Notes: generated by a model from the sequence alone, not told the origin. Numbered from the stretch's first letter, positions 15,895 to 24,280 are shown. The stretch: 56,852 nucleotides of DNA from Streptomyces xanthophaeus (GCF_000725805.1 NZ_KL647137.1:271489-328340), one strand, 5' to 3'. Numbers and translations are program-made.

Positions 15895-17328
15895 CTACTC
15901 GTCGATCTGGAGCACCGCCATCATGCCCCCGTCCTCGTGGTTGAGGATGTGGCAGTGCAGGACCGTCTTGCCCGGGTAGTCGAGGAACCGGGTCCGTACG
16001 ACGATGTTCCCGCGCGCCGGTACGAGGACGGTGTCGCGCAGGCCGTTGTTCGGCTGCTCCTCTCCGTTCACGCTCATCACCTGGAAGCTGTTGGTGTGCA
16101 CGTGGAAGGAGTGGTCCTCCTGGCTGTTGTTCCGGATGGTCCACTCCTCGACCGTGTTCAGCTTGACCCGGAAGTCGACGCGGTCGTGGTCGAACTGCCG
16201 GCCGTTGACGTAGAAGAGCGTGTTGTCCCGGCTCTCCGTGAAGGTGATCGTCTTGCTGTCCGCGAGGGGTTCCTGCCCGAGTTCCTCGACGGGAGCGAAC
16301 CCGGTGGGCAGTTGCGCCGGTTCCACTTCCTCGCCCGCGGACTCCACCGTGGCCAGGGTGGCCTGCGGGAACTGGCCGCCCGTACGGCCCGAGTCGTACG
16401 GGAGGGTCTGCAGCTCCGTCGTGCCGGCCGGGCCGCCCTGGACGAGCACGTCGTAGCGGCTGCCCGCGGGGATGACCAGCGACTCCGCCCGGTAGGCCTC
16501 CTTGACCGGGTAGCCGTCCTGGGCCACCACCTGGAAGGCCGAGCCGGGGAGCGCCACCTTGTAGAAGATGTTGGCGCCGATGTTCGCGATCCGCCACAGC
16601 TGGGTCTCGCCGGGACGGATCCGGATGCGCGGGTTGACCTGGCCGTTGACCGTGCGCGTGGTGTCCGCGTTCATCTTGAGGTCGGTGGTCTTGATCTCGT
16701 CGCCGGTGATCCGGAAGTCCTTCAGCGCGACGGTGTGTTCGGTGATCCCGCGCAGCGGCTGCGGAAGGTACTGGTCGAGCCCGTCCACCACGACCAGTCC
16801 CGCCATGCCCCCCGCCACCTGGGCGGTCGACAGGGAGTGGGCGTGCGGGTGGTACCAGTACGTGCCGGGCCTGTGGTCCTTGGGGAACGCGTAGCGGTAC
16901 TCGAAGGTCCCGCCCGGCTCGACGGAGAGGAACACGTTGTCGGCGGCGTCGCCGGGCGAGACGTGCATCCCGTGCACGTGCAGGTTCGTCTGCTGGTCGA
17001 GCTTGTTCTCGAAGGTGATCTCCATGCGGTCGCCGGGCTTCAGACGCAGCGTCGGCGGCATGTACAGCCCGTTGTAGGTCATGGCCCACAGGTCGCCGCC
17101 CGCCAGTTCCACCTTCTTGCGCTCGACGACGATCGTGGTCTTCAGGAGTCCGTCCTTGCTCACCACCTCGGACGGATCGAGCAGATCGGCCGTGGCGGCC
17201 CGCACGGGCGGCGCCTGGTGTCCGCGCGGAGCCGGACCGGTGGCGGTCCCGCAGCCGGAGGCGAGGGCGAGCGCGACGAGGGCGCCGCCGAGGGCTGACC
17301 AGGACCGGCGCAGGACATGCGGAAACAA
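15895..17328 (-). CDS. Multicopper oxidase, probable lipoprotein
   Basis: A three-cupredoxin-domain oxidase acting outside the membrane, with all copper ligand motifs present: LHVHGMH and YWYHPHAHS (type 2/3), HSFHVHTNSFQV near the C-terminus, and HCHILNHEDGGMM with the type 1 Cys, His and Met. Such enzymes oxidise Cu(I), metals or phenolics. I choose the TTG at 17328: GGGGAG sits 5 nt upstream and the protein then begins MFPHVLRRSW with a compact signal peptide ending in ASGC (lipid-anchored Cys27). The ATG pair at 17388/17385 would add 19-20 residues but has no ribosome site. Length from TTG is 477 aa. Monocistronic, opposite the hydrolase gene. Confidence 0.92.
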   Translation of the reverse strand: MFPHVLRRSWSALGGALVALALASGCGTATGPAPRGHQAPPVRAATADLLDPSEVVSKDGLLKTTIVVERKKVELAGGDLWAMTYNGLYMPPTLRLKPGDRMEITFENKLDQQTNLHVHGMHVSPGDAADNVFLSVEPGGTFEYRYAFPKDHRPGTYWYHPHAHSLSTAQVAGGMAGLVVVDGLDQYLPQPLRGITEHTVALKDFRITGDEIKTTDLKMNADTTRTVNGQVNPRIRIRPGETQLWRIANIGANIFYKVALPGSAFQVVAQDGYPVKEAYRAESLVIPAGSRYDVLVQGGPAGTTELQTLPYDSGRTGGQFPQATLATVESAGEEVEPAQLPTGFAPVEELGQEPLADSKTITFTESRDNTLFYVNGRQFDHDRVDFRVKLNTVEEWTIRNNSQEDHSFHVHTNSFQVMSVNGEEQPNNGLRDTVLVPARGNIVVRTRFLDYPGKTVLHCHILNHEDGGMMAVLQIDE

Positions 17329-17526
17329 ACGGACTCCCCGAAGAGGTGCCGCGGCACGGGAGGCGAGCGGCTTTCGGCTCGCCATCATGCACGGCAAAAG
17401 GGGTGAAACCGAATATGACCCGCGAGGAGTACACCTGGCGGCACCTTGATGTACGACCAGACGGTGATCTTGGACGCACTTCGGCCGGCACGGCCGGATC
17501 GTGACGGCCTCCGGAACGTCAACTCC

Positions 17527-17532
17527 TAGAGT
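17527..17532 (+). promoter_or_regulatory. -10 hexamer TAGAGT of leaderless hydrolase gene
   Basis: TAGAGT ends 7 nt before ATG 17540 and there is no Shine-Dalgarno sequence, pointing to leaderless transcription. A TGACGG about 19 nt upstream may serve as a loose -35. Confidence 0.6.
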
Positions 17533-17539
17533 CCACACC

Positions 17540-18469
17540 ATGGATGACACGGACGCAGTGAACGGACGGACCGCCGCCGACGGGCCCGGGCCCGAAGGGG
17601 GCGGGGCGCGACGGGGGGACGGAGGCGTCACCTTCGTGCTCGTGCACGGCGCGGGCGGCAACTCGTTCGCCTGGACGCCACTGATGAACGAGCTGGCGTT
17701 GCGCGGGCACCGGGCGGTGGCGGTGGACCTGCCGGGCCACGGGCTGGACGCCTACTTCCCGGCCTCGTACCAGGTTCCGCAGGACCCCGAACGGCTGCGC
17801 ACCGAACCCTCGCCGATGGGCAAGGTGACCCTGGACGACTGCGCCGAGCACGTCACCGCCGTGGTGCGGCGCGCCCACCGCAACGGGCCGGTGGTGCTGG
17901 TCGGCCAGAGCATGGGCGGGGTGACCCTCAACGCGGTGGCCAACCGGGTACCGGGCCTGATCGCACACCTCGTCTACGCCGCCGCCTTCTGTCCCACGAA
18001 GCGGGCGACCGCACAGGAACTGATGACGACGCCCGAGGGCGCCTCCAGTGCGATCTTCCGGATCCCCGTCGTCCCGACGCCGCCCGAGCTCGGGGTCAAC
18101 CGGGTCAACTGGCGCTCCGCCGAGCCCGCCCTGTTCGAGGCCGTGCGGGAGGCGCTGGGCCTGGACCGGACCGACGAGGAGATCCGCGCCCTCCTGAACG
18201 TCCTGGAGCCGGACGAGTCCGCGGCGATCGGCGTCACCGACGCCCGGGGTCTGCCGCAGGCGTGGGGCCGGGTGCCGCGGACGTACCTGCGCTTCACCGA
18301 GGACGGTTCGATCCCGCCCGCCCTGCAGGACCTGATGATCGCGGAGGCGGACGAGGTGACCCCGGAGGACCCCTTCCGCGTGCGGTCGCTCGCGGCTCCC
18401 CACATCGGCCCCCGCGACCCGGCGGTGCTGGCCGACGAGCTGGAGCTCGTCGCCGCACCGCACCGCTGA
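17540..18469 (+). CDS. Alpha/beta hydrolase (hydroxynitrile lyase/salicylate esterase-like)
   Basis: A 309-aa alpha/beta hydrolase. After a Gly-rich leader, FVLVHGAGGNSFAW supplies the oxyanion loop, AVDLPGHGLDAYFP follows, and the nucleophile elbow is VGQSMGG (Ser). The late catalytic His is probably in APHIGPRDP. The pattern most resembles the EstC/SABP2-like group, which includes small-ester hydrolases. No signal peptide is seen, so it is probably cytosolic. Start by leaderless -10 spacing. It converges on the NIPSNAP gene with 21 bp between. Substrate unknown. Confidence 0.88.
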   Translation: MDDTDAVNGRTAADGPGPEGGGARRGDGGVTFVLVHGAGGNSFAWTPLMNELALRGHRAVAVDLPGHGLDAYFPASYQVPQDPERLRTEPSPMGKVTLDDCAEHVTAVVRRAHRNGPVVLVGQSMGGVTLNAVANRVPGLIAHLVYAAAFCPTKRATAQELMTTPEGASSAIFRIPVVPTPPELGVNRVNWRSAEPALFEAVREALGLDRTDEEIRALLNVLEPDESAAIGVTDARGLPQAWGRVPRTYLRFTEDGSIPPALQDLMIAEADEVTPEDPFRVRSLAAPHIGPRDPAVLADELELVAAPHR

Positions 18470-18490
18470 CGGCGCGCGCCGCCTCCGGCC

Positions 18491-18802
18491 TCAGGCGGTG
18501 TCCTCCAAGGGCCGGAGGAAGCGGCGTTCGTACCGCTTGATGCAGCGGGTCGTACGGGCGAGCTCGAACGCCTCCTGGCACTCCGGATCGGACATGCTGT
18601 CCGTGCGGTACTGCTCGTAGGCGGCGAAACCGGGGAAGGAGAAGAGGGCGTAGGCGATGTCGCTGTCGCCCTCGCTGGGCAGGAAATAGCCGTGGTGGGT
18701 CCCGCCGAAACGGTTGACCAGCCGGACCCAGCGGCGGCCGTACTCCTCGAAGTCCGCGAGCTTGTCCACGTCGATCTCGTACTTCAGATGAATGGTGATC
18801 AC
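18491..18802 (-). CDS. NIPSNAP family protein
   Basis: A 103-aa ferredoxin-like-fold protein (dimeric alpha+beta barrel) of the NIPSNAP family; members have no settled enzymatic role. The typical opening ITIHLKYEIDVDKLADFEEYG and the later SEGDSDIAYALFSF and FELARTTRCIKRYERRFL parts are clear. GTG at 18802 follows the preceding gene's stop by 7 nt; a CATGAT hexamer 6 nt upstream suggests it may also be transcribed separately as a leaderless message. The open frame upstream of the GTG overlaps the neighbouring gene and was dropped. Confidence 0.85.
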   Translation of the reverse strand: MITIHLKYEIDVDKLADFEEYGRRWVRLVNRFGGTHHGYFLPSEGDSDIAYALFSFPGFAAYEQYRTDSMSDPECQEAFELARTTRCIKRYERRFLRPLEDTA

Positions 18803-18809
18803 ACCACCA

Positions 18810-19484
18810 TCATGCCTCGCCCCGGTTCCGCCGCGCCCGTCGCCGACGGAGCAGGAGACCGACGGCCGCGCCCGCCAGTGCGGTTGCCGCCACGCCCGCC
18901 GTCGTCCACCAGACGGACCCGTCGCCCGCCTCGGCCTCGGCGCCCTGCGGCCGGGGGTCCGGCTGCTCCGCGGGCACGGACGGGGACGGGGACTGGGACG
19001 GTGCGACGGGAGCGGGCGCCGCGGTGGTACCGGCACCGGCCCCGGCCCCGGCAGAGGTTCCTGCCGTCGCCCCGCCGGCCGCGGACGGGGACGTCACGGG
19101 GGCCGGGTCCACCACCGGCACGCCGACCTCCAGTTCACCGTGCCCCAGGGCCGGGAACCCCACGTCCACGGAGACCTTCCACGTACCCGGCGGCAGCACC
19201 TCGGCCGTCGTCCAGCCCGCGGGTGCGGCGGCCGGATCGCGCACCAGCCGCCACGGGCCCTGGGTGCGCGTGCCGTCGACGCTGACCGCGTTCACGGTGG
19301 CGGCGACGGCCTCGTCGACGGCGTCCCCGTCGTTCTCCCAGGTGACTTCGGCGGTGACGTGGCCCTCGCGCTGCCCGGTCACCACCACCTTCACGTTGTC
19401 CCCGTGGGCGTGGGCCGTGGCGGGGAGCAGGAACATCAGGCCGAGGGCGGCCAGCAGGGCGGGGAGAGCGGTTCTAGTGCGCAT
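18810..19484 (-). CDS. Secreted, C-terminally membrane-anchored protein of unknown function
   Basis: A 224-aa protein with a signal peptide (residues 1 to ~27, ending ATAHAH), an Ig-like beta domain (~28-120) with Trp-containing strands, a long Ala/Pro/Ser/Thr linker (~125-175), and a C-terminal helix ending in an Arg stretch (LLLRRRRARRNR). That architecture places the domain outside the membrane on a flexible stalk. GGAGG lies about 10 nt before the ATG. The NIPSNAP gene follows within 7 nt. I do not recognise the Ig-like domain; it is not clearly CopC or YcnI. Confidence 0.8.
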   Translation of the reverse strand: MRTRTALPALLAALGLMFLLPATAHAHGDNVKVVVTGQREGHVTAEVTWENDGDAVDEAVAATVNAVSVDGTRTQGPWRLVRDPAAAPAGWTTAEVLPPGTWKVSVDVGFPALGHGELEVGVPVVDPAPVTSPSAAGGATAGTSAGAGAGAGTTAAPAPVAPSQSPSPSVPAEQPDPRPQGAEAEAGDGSVWWTTAGVAATALAGAAVGLLLRRRRARRNRGEA

Positions 19485-19517
19485 CGTCGCGGTCCTCCGG
19501 GTGGGATGAGGAGTGGG

Positions 19518-19550
19518 CGGCGGACGGCCGCGCGGGGCGGCCGTCCGCCG
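19518..19550 (-). terminator. Strong GC hairpin (14-bp stem), second terminator of protease gene
   Basis: CGGCGGACGGCCGC and GCGGCCGTCCGCCG are perfect complements around a 5-nt loop. It lies between the protease stop (19639) and the next start on the same strand (19484). Confidence 0.8.
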
Positions 19551-19588
19551 CTGTGGATCACGGCTTCAGGACGTCGAGGTCAGCCGGT

Positions 19589-19617
19589 GCCGGTGCCGGC
19601 GCACTGCCGGCACCGGC
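19589..19617 (-). terminator. GC hairpin (12-bp stem), first terminator of protease gene
   Basis: GCCGGTGCCGGC pairs perfectly with GCCGGCACCGGC around a 5-nt loop, about 22 nt after the protease stop codon. With the hairpin at 19518-19550 it forms a tandem terminator. Confidence 0.8.
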
Positions 19618-19638
19618 CGGACCTGACCGCCGGCCGGG

Positions 19639-21711
19639 TCAGCCGGCCTTCTGGAACGTCCAAGCCTGCGCCGGACGCCCGTCCGCGCGCTGGAGGTCGA
19701 GCAGCCAGGTCCCGTAGTAGGGCCGGCTGCTCACGGTGAGGGCGAAGCCGCCGCTCGGGTCCGTGACGGTCATCGCGCCGCCCCGCGACGACAGCCGCCA
19801 GGTCTGCGCCCCGCCCGAGCCGCACGGCTGCTGGGCCACCCACATGCCCGCGGCAGGGGTGCCGCCCGGTTGCAGGCACTTGCCGGAGGCCGCGGAACGG
19901 ATGCGGACCTGCCCACCGCCCGCGTCGTCGAAGATCCACTGCTGCTGCGCGTACCCGTTGGCGCGGGCTCCGACGAGCACGGTGCCGTCCGCGGTGCGGC
20001 CGCCCCACAGCTCGGCGGCCATGCCGCTGCTGCCGTTGCGGAGCACGTAGCGGGCGCCGGGGGTGGTGGCGCCGTCGCCGGTGCGGGCCGTACGGAAGGA
20101 GGTGGCCTTGCCGGGACCGCTGTCCCGGCCCGCGCCGTCGCGGACGGAGACGGCCACCGAGTACGAGGTGTCGGGCTTGAGGTTGTAGATCCGCAGCACC
20201 GGGGACTGGACCCAGGCCAGGTGCTTGCCGTCCAGCATCACCTGGTACCAGGCGGCGCCCTCGGTCTTGGGCCAGCTCACCACGACGGAGTCCGGCTGGA
20301 TCTGGCCCGCGGTCACCGCGGGCCCGCCACCGGGCTTCTTGGTCGGCGTCGGCGAGGGCTTCTTCGTCGGGCTCGGCGTCGGGTTCGGGTTCGGCCCGGG
20401 GTCGGTGCCGCCACCGCCCTTGCTGCGCATCAGGAACTGGTTGTCGGCGATGTTCCAGTGCGTGGCCAGATAGCTTCCGGGCTTCGGACTGGTGTGGAAG
20501 TAGTCGTCGTGGTTGCAGTCCAGGATGTTCTCGGCCGCCTGGTTGGTGCAGACGTTGCGCATCTTGGGGTAGTTCGGGCTGTCCGAGTAGCACATGACGT
20601 CGAACTCGTCGGTGCAGTGGGCGCCCAGGCTGGTGTTCGGGGCGCTGTTGTTGACCGCGCCCAGGTTGTGCCCGAGCTCGTGCGCGGCTGTGTGCCCGCC
20701 CCAGCAGCCGGAGTCCGTACGCCCGTAGGACGGGCCGAAGTTGCTCTGGTTCGCCTGGCCGGGCCGCTCGTCACCGGCGAAGGTGCCGATGCCGCAGTAG
20801 ACCTGGCTGTCCGCGAAGATCATGTACTTGCGGTCCCGGCGGTCGAGGCCCTTGCCCGCGAGCGCCCGGTTGGTCGCGCTGAACTCGGACAGTGCGGAGT
20901 CCGGGAGTTCGATGTTGAGCACCGTCGGCGTGCAGTCGGCGGCCGTCACGTAACGGATGTGGCGTACGCCGCCGGTCTCCTGGGCGCTCGCCGAGTAGAT
21001 CAGGTCGGCATCGGCCGCCCACTTCCGGAAGGAAGCCACGTACTCGGAGTAGCGGTCGCGGCCGGGGCCGTGGACGTACACGACCTGCACGCGGTTGCCG
21101 GAGCTGCCGTCGCCCTCGCACTGGACGGTCTGGCCCGCGGGGCCGGCCGCGACGGCCTGGCTCCCCGTGGACGCCTCCGGGGCGGGGGCTGCCGCGGCGG
21201 CCTTGGCGGACCCCGCGTCGGCGGCGGGCGCGTCCTGAGGACGCCCGCCCTCCTCGGCGCTGGCCGGGTCCTCGGTCGCGGGACGGGCCGGATCGGCGGC
21301 CGGGGCGCTCGTCTTGACGGCCGGCGGGATGTCCTTCTTGATGTCGACGCCGGTGGGAGGGGCGTCGGGGCCGTGCGTGCAGTGACCGGCGTCCGTGCGG
21401 TAGACGCCCGTGCAGGGGTCGCCCTTCGGCGCCGCCTTGAGGCCGTCGTAGATCATGCCGCGCGCGTCCTCGTTGGCGGGCGCGTCCGCGATGGGCTCGG
21501 GCTCCTGGTCCCGGGCGGGCTCGGCGGCCGGAGCGGCCGCCTCCGCTCCTGCTCCCGAGGCCTGCACGGGCGTCCCCGCCTCGGCGTTGTCGCCGAGGCC
21601 GGAGTAGGCGATCCCTCCGGCCAGCACCGCCGCCGTGGCCATGGCGGCGGTGAGGAGTATCAACCGCCGGGGTCTGCGCCGGTGTTCGGGGCGTCTGCGC
21701 CGTCCTGTCAT
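19639..21711 (-). CDS. Secreted metzincin-type zinc protease with FnIII and ricin-B lectin domains
   Basis: A 690-aa secreted protein. A very basic N-terminus (TGRRRRPEHRRRPRRL) precedes a signal/anchor helix; an Ala/Pro-rich region runs to ~190. The protease domain holds HELGHNLGAVNN (His344, Glu345, His348) and a downstream DVMCYSD, matching a metzincin HEXXHXXG zinc site and Met-turn, with several Cys for disulfides. A Pro/Thr/Lys linker leads to one FnIII-like domain (~480-560) and a C-terminal ricin-type beta-trefoil with QQQWIF and AQTWRL repeats. ATG at 21711 has GAGGTG close upstream; the 25 extra upstream residues lack a ribosome site. Likely role: degrading glycoprotein or polymer-bound substrates outside the cell. 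Confidence 0.92.
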   Translation of the reverse strand: MTGRRRRPEHRRRPRRLILLTAAMATAAVLAGGIAYSGLGDNAEAGTPVQASGAGAEAAAPAAEPARDQEPEPIADAPANEDARGMIYDGLKAAPKGDPCTGVYRTDAGHCTHGPDAPPTGVDIKKDIPPAVKTSAPAADPARPATEDPASAEEGGRPQDAPAADAGSAKAAAAAPAPEASTGSQAVAAGPAGQTVQCEGDGSSGNRVQVVYVHGPGRDRYSEYVASFRKWAADADLIYSASAQETGGVRHIRYVTAADCTPTVLNIELPDSALSEFSATNRALAGKGLDRRDRKYMIFADSQVYCGIGTFAGDERPGQANQSNFGPSYGRTDSGCWGGHTAAHELGHNLGAVNNSAPNTSLGAHCTDEFDVMCYSDSPNYPKMRNVCTNQAAENILDCNHDDYFHTSPKPGSYLATHWNIADNQFLMRSKGGGGTDPGPNPNPTPSPTKKPSPTPTKKPGGGPAVTAGQIQPDSVVVSWPKTEGAAWYQVMLDGKHLAWVQSPVLRIYNLKPDTSYSVAVSVRDGAGRDSGPGKATSFRTARTGDGATTPGARYVLRNGSSGMAAELWGGRTADGTVLVGARANGYAQQQWIFDDAGGGQVRIRSAASGKCLQPGGTPAAGMWVAQQPCGSGGAQTWRLSSRGGAMTVTDPSGGFALTVSSRPYYGTWLLDLQRADGRPAQAWTFQKAG

Positions 21712-21831
21712 GGGCACCTCAAATCGAAATGGGAAGACTGGGTGCGCGGAAGCCTGCCAGACGAATGCCGCGGAGAATTCGGACAAAGAGGAGCGTGCCT
21801 CGAGAAATCGTTCCGTTACCTATTGGCCAAT

Positions 21832-21848
21832 TTTGACGAACCGTCAAA
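21832..21848. promoter_or_regulatory. 17-bp palindrome TTTGACG-AAC-CGTCAAA in protease promoter region
   Basis: Perfect 7-bp arms with a 3-nt centre, about 120 nt before the protease start. Each arm contains TTGACG, a -35-like box, so a dimeric repressor here would cover the promoter. A TAGGTA about 19 nt downstream on the minus strand is a possible -10. Confidence 0.5.
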
Positions 21849-21951
21849 TGGCTTCAAAGTAAAGGGAGTTACGCGCGTAGGGCGATAATGGTCCAGGCCT
21901 TTTCGGTGGAGTCGTTATCAAATCGAGATAAGAAGCGGACTCTTATTGACG

Positions 21952-21997
21952 GGAATTCAGTCAGGGATTCATCTAATTACTACCTGTCGAATTCCCT
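21952..21997. repeat. Inverted repeat GGGAATTC / GAATTCCC, 30-nt spacing
   Basis: Perfect 8-bp arms, each including the palindrome GAATTC. A TTGACG box (21947-21952) abuts the left arm. Could be a long-loop hairpin or paired protein sites. Confidence 0.45.
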
Positions 21998-22164
21998 CCG
22001 TCACGACCGGTGAGGAACACCACGGTCAGGCGGCCGCCCATCAGCCCGCCGCGGCCTACGGGGAGTTCGATGAGACGGGCGGCCGACTGGCCTGGCAGCC
22101 GCGCCGTCAGTGACGGAGGCCCTGAGACGGACCGGACGGGCCACGGAGGCTGTTGGATGGTGCG

Positions 22165-22497
22165 GTGGCGAGACGACGCAGGATCAAGAAGCAGCGGCCC
22201 ACCTTCGGCATACCGAGGGAGGCCGTCCGGATGGCCGCGCAGGACGCTTGGCCGTACACCTTCGTCGCCGACGACCTGAGCGGCGGATGCGGCAAGGTCC
22301 CGATGCCTTCCGACGCGGCTCTGGAGGACGTACAGGCGGCAGTCTCCGCTCTCCTGACGGACTGCACCCGCTCATGCCACGGCGTCGAGATCGCCGTCGC
22401 ATGGTCCCCCCTGACGCCGGACTCGTGGGTGGGGCGCGTCAGTCGGGTCGCCACCGATGCGACTCCTCCGCCCCGCGCGGTGCCCGAGGCAGGTTAG
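22165..22497 (+). CDS. Hypothetical protein (110 aa)
   Basis: A short protein with a very basic start (VARRRRIKKQRPTFGIPREA) and an acidic, mildly conserved-looking middle. No domain recognised. The GTG at 22165 has a TTGGAT hexamer 6 nt upstream; a TTG at 22153 with GGAGG only 3 nt before it is an alternative. Codon bias is weaker than in neighbouring genes, and it sits beside the AT-richer gap, so it may be a remnant. Moderate to low confidence that it is expressed. Confidence 0.45.
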   Translation: MARRRRIKKQRPTFGIPREAVRMAAQDAWPYTFVADDLSGGCGKVPMPSDAALEDVQAAVSALLTDCTRSCHGVEIAVAWSPLTPDSWVGRVSRVATDATPPPRAVPEAG

Positions 22498-22539
22498 TGC
22501 TGTGACGACGGGAAGGGTCCACCGGGTCGCAGACCCAGG

Positions 22540-23004
22540 TCACTCGGTGGGGGATGTGGGCGTCGGCGAGGCTTCGCGCACGTAGCCCGGGCTGGCGTGG
22601 TGCGGGAGGAAGCCTCTGCCGCTGGAACTGCCCGATACCGAGAGGTGGAAGGTGCACACCGTCCCGGCGTCGGTGCCCGCGTAGTCGAACCTGATTCCCG
22701 GCTCCTCGTCGGGGTAGGTGTCGAACACCCAGGTCGCCGGGCCGGTGTAGACGTAAGAGGGCGAACTCGGGTCCCCCACGCAGTTGTCCTGGGCCTGCGG
22801 CACCCGCTCCACTTCCGCGGAGCCGTCTGCCCGCACCGTCAGACGTCCGCCGCTCGGCGTCGTCCAGACGCCCTCCACGTCGAGGACGGTGAGCGGGGGG
22901 TTTCGATCCGGGGTCAGGTCGACGAGCAAGGAGGCCAGCGCCGCGACGGCCAACCCCCCGCCGGCCATCAAGAGCCAGACGATGCTGCGGGGGCGGTCGG
23001 TCAC
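22540..23004 (-). CDS. Hypothetical membrane-anchored protein
   Basis: A 154-aa protein with one N-terminal helix (IVWLLMAGGGLAVAALASLL), then an extracytoplasmic beta-rich domain that starts DVEGVWTTPSGGRLTVRADG, a pattern seen in small lipocalin-like or META-like secreted domains, with two Cys and a Ser/Pro/Thr-rich tail. The GTG at 23004 has GAAGGA 8 nt upstream; the ATG at 23013 sits directly on that sequence and is less likely. No functional assignment is possible. Confidence 0.72.
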   Translation of the reverse strand: MTDRPRSIVWLLMAGGGLAVAALASLLVDLTPDRNPPLTVLDVEGVWTTPSGGRLTVRADGSAEVERVPQAQDNCVGDPSSPSYVYTGPATWVFDTYPDEEPGIRFDYAGTDAGTVCTFHLSVSGSSSGRGFLPHHASPGYVREASPTPTSPTE

Positions 23005-23175
23005 CGAGGTCATCCTTCAGGCCGGTTGGCGCTGGTCCCGGCAGCGCCGGAGATGTTCAGCTCAGGAACAACTCTGCACGTCCGCAGGAGACTTTGCCTC
23101 CCGAGCCGTCCAGAACGCTTCATCGACGGTGATCGGTTCCAGCACGCCCGTCGTGGGCCCCGGCCCCGCCCGGGT

Positions 23176-23736
23176 TCACGCCTCGGAAACCGCCCGGCCC
23201 TGCGGGGCCGGCTTCCAGTCCTGGACGAGGAGGCCGAGCAGGACCTCGTCCAGGAACTCGCCCAGCACCCAGGCCGAGGAGCGCAGCACGCCCTCGCGGA
23301 CGAAGCCGTTGCGCTCGGCGGAGCGCAGCATTGCAGCGTTGTCCGACAGCGTCTCGATCTGCAGCCGTTGCAAGCCGCGCACGACGAAGCCGTAGTGGCA
23401 CAGCGTCGCGACCACGTCGGTGCCGTAGCCCTTGCCGCGGGCGGACGGCAGCAGCCCCAGCCCGATGTGCGCGGACCGGTTGTGGTTGTCGATGCCCCAC
23501 AGCACCGCGGTGCCGACCAGAGTGCCGCCGCCGAGCTCCACGACCGAGAACGGGACGTGCCCCGGCTCCTTGTCGTCCACCACGAGCCGCGGGTCCTTCG
23601 CGCCGGGCGAGGTGGGCCGCCACGGCCCGCTCTCGGCCCGCGAGGAGTTGACGACGTCGTCGTAGAGCTCGGTCCGCAGGATCGGGACGTCCTCTTCGTG
23701 CCGGGCCCTGAGCCCGACCTTGCTGCCGCTTAGCAT
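23176..23736 (-). CDS. GNAT family N-acetyltransferase (RimJ/RimL-like)
   Basis: A 186-aa acetyltransferase. It opens VGLRARHEEDVPILRTELYDD; the acetyl-CoA loop is in HIGLGLLPSARGKGYGTDVV (RGKGYG) and the RimL-type ending AMLRSAERNGFVREGVLRSS is intact. Such enzymes acetylate N-terminal amines of proteins or small amines including antibiotics. ATG at 23736 with AGGA 7 nt upstream. It is separated from the next minus-strand gene by 162 bp in which I see no gene. Confidence 0.9.
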   Translation of the reverse strand: MLSGSKVGLRARHEEDVPILRTELYDDVVNSSRAESGPWRPTSPGAKDPRLVVDDKEPGHVPFSVVELGGGTLVGTAVLWGIDNHNRSAHIGLGLLPSARGKGYGTDVVATLCHYGFVVRGLQRLQIETLSDNAAMLRSAERNGFVREGVLRSSAWVLGEFLDEVLLGLLVQDWKPAPQGRAVSEA

Positions 23737-23950
23737 GAAGGATTCCTATCCGACCGGACTCGCCGACGGCAAACCGAATAACTGCGGATTCCAGCAAGAG
23801 GTCCGGAGGCGACGAAGTCGGATGAGGCGCAGCCGGTTCGAGCGAGGGCCCGTCCGGTCTGCCCCAGGTGCTCCGTCTCGCGGTCGGCCCACGACGCGGG
23901 CAGCCTCACACACCCACCCGTCCGGTCTGGGCGCCGTGCATAGTGACCTC

Positions 23951-24280
23951 ATGGATCGATTCGTGGGTCAGGCCCGCCTCGAATGGTGGGCCAATCCATC
24001 GACTTGCCTCGGCACCTACGACATCGACATCACCGTCACTGTCGATGCGGTCGGCACCTTGCGGGCGGCCGGTCGGCATGCCAAGTCCCTCGACACGGCC
24101 CAGCGCGAGGGCTGGGACTTCCTCATGGAGATGGATCCCCACTTCTCCCTTGCGTTCCCCGGCGAGGATCGCGGCGGGATCACGGTGCGAGTCGTCGAGG
24201 CAGGGAGCGGAACCTTCTCGCTCGCGGAAGCACCGGATCAGGCCGGCTCCGGAGGCGTCACCTTCGACCTCCTCACCTGA
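23951..24280 (+). CDS. Hypothetical protein (109 aa)
   Basis: An acidic cytosolic protein starting MDRFVGQARLEWWANPSTC, with alternating hydrophobic strands that suggest a small beta-rich fold. No family recognised. The ATG at 23951 is preceded by CATAGT with a 6-nt gap and no ribosome site, so the transcript is probably leaderless; upstream in-frame codons were excluded. The next 175 bp up to the DUF2199 gene contain no gene. Confidence 0.68.
   Translation: MDRFVGQARLEWWANPSTCLGTYDIDITVTVDAVGTLRAAGRHAKSLDTAQREGWDFLMEMDPHFSLAFPGEDRGGITVRVVEAGSGTFSLAEAPDQAGSGGVTFDLLT

Larger units (their letters stand above)
21712..22164. other. AT-richer intergenic gap with palindromes
   Basis: About 450 bp without a convincing gene. 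The part from ~21790 to 22000 is clearly poorer in GC than the flanks and carries two marked symmetries (21832-21848 and 21952-21997) plus TTGACG -35-like boxes on both strands. It must hold the protease promoter on the minus strand and probably a plus-strand promoter. Short open frames here look random. Confidence 0.6.

Noticed and set aside
17413..17502. A 29-codon ORF (MTREEYTWRHLDVRPDGDL...) between the oxidase and hydrolase genes
   Set aside because: It looks protein-like but has no ribosome site or -10 spacing and lies in a divergent promoter region; too little support.
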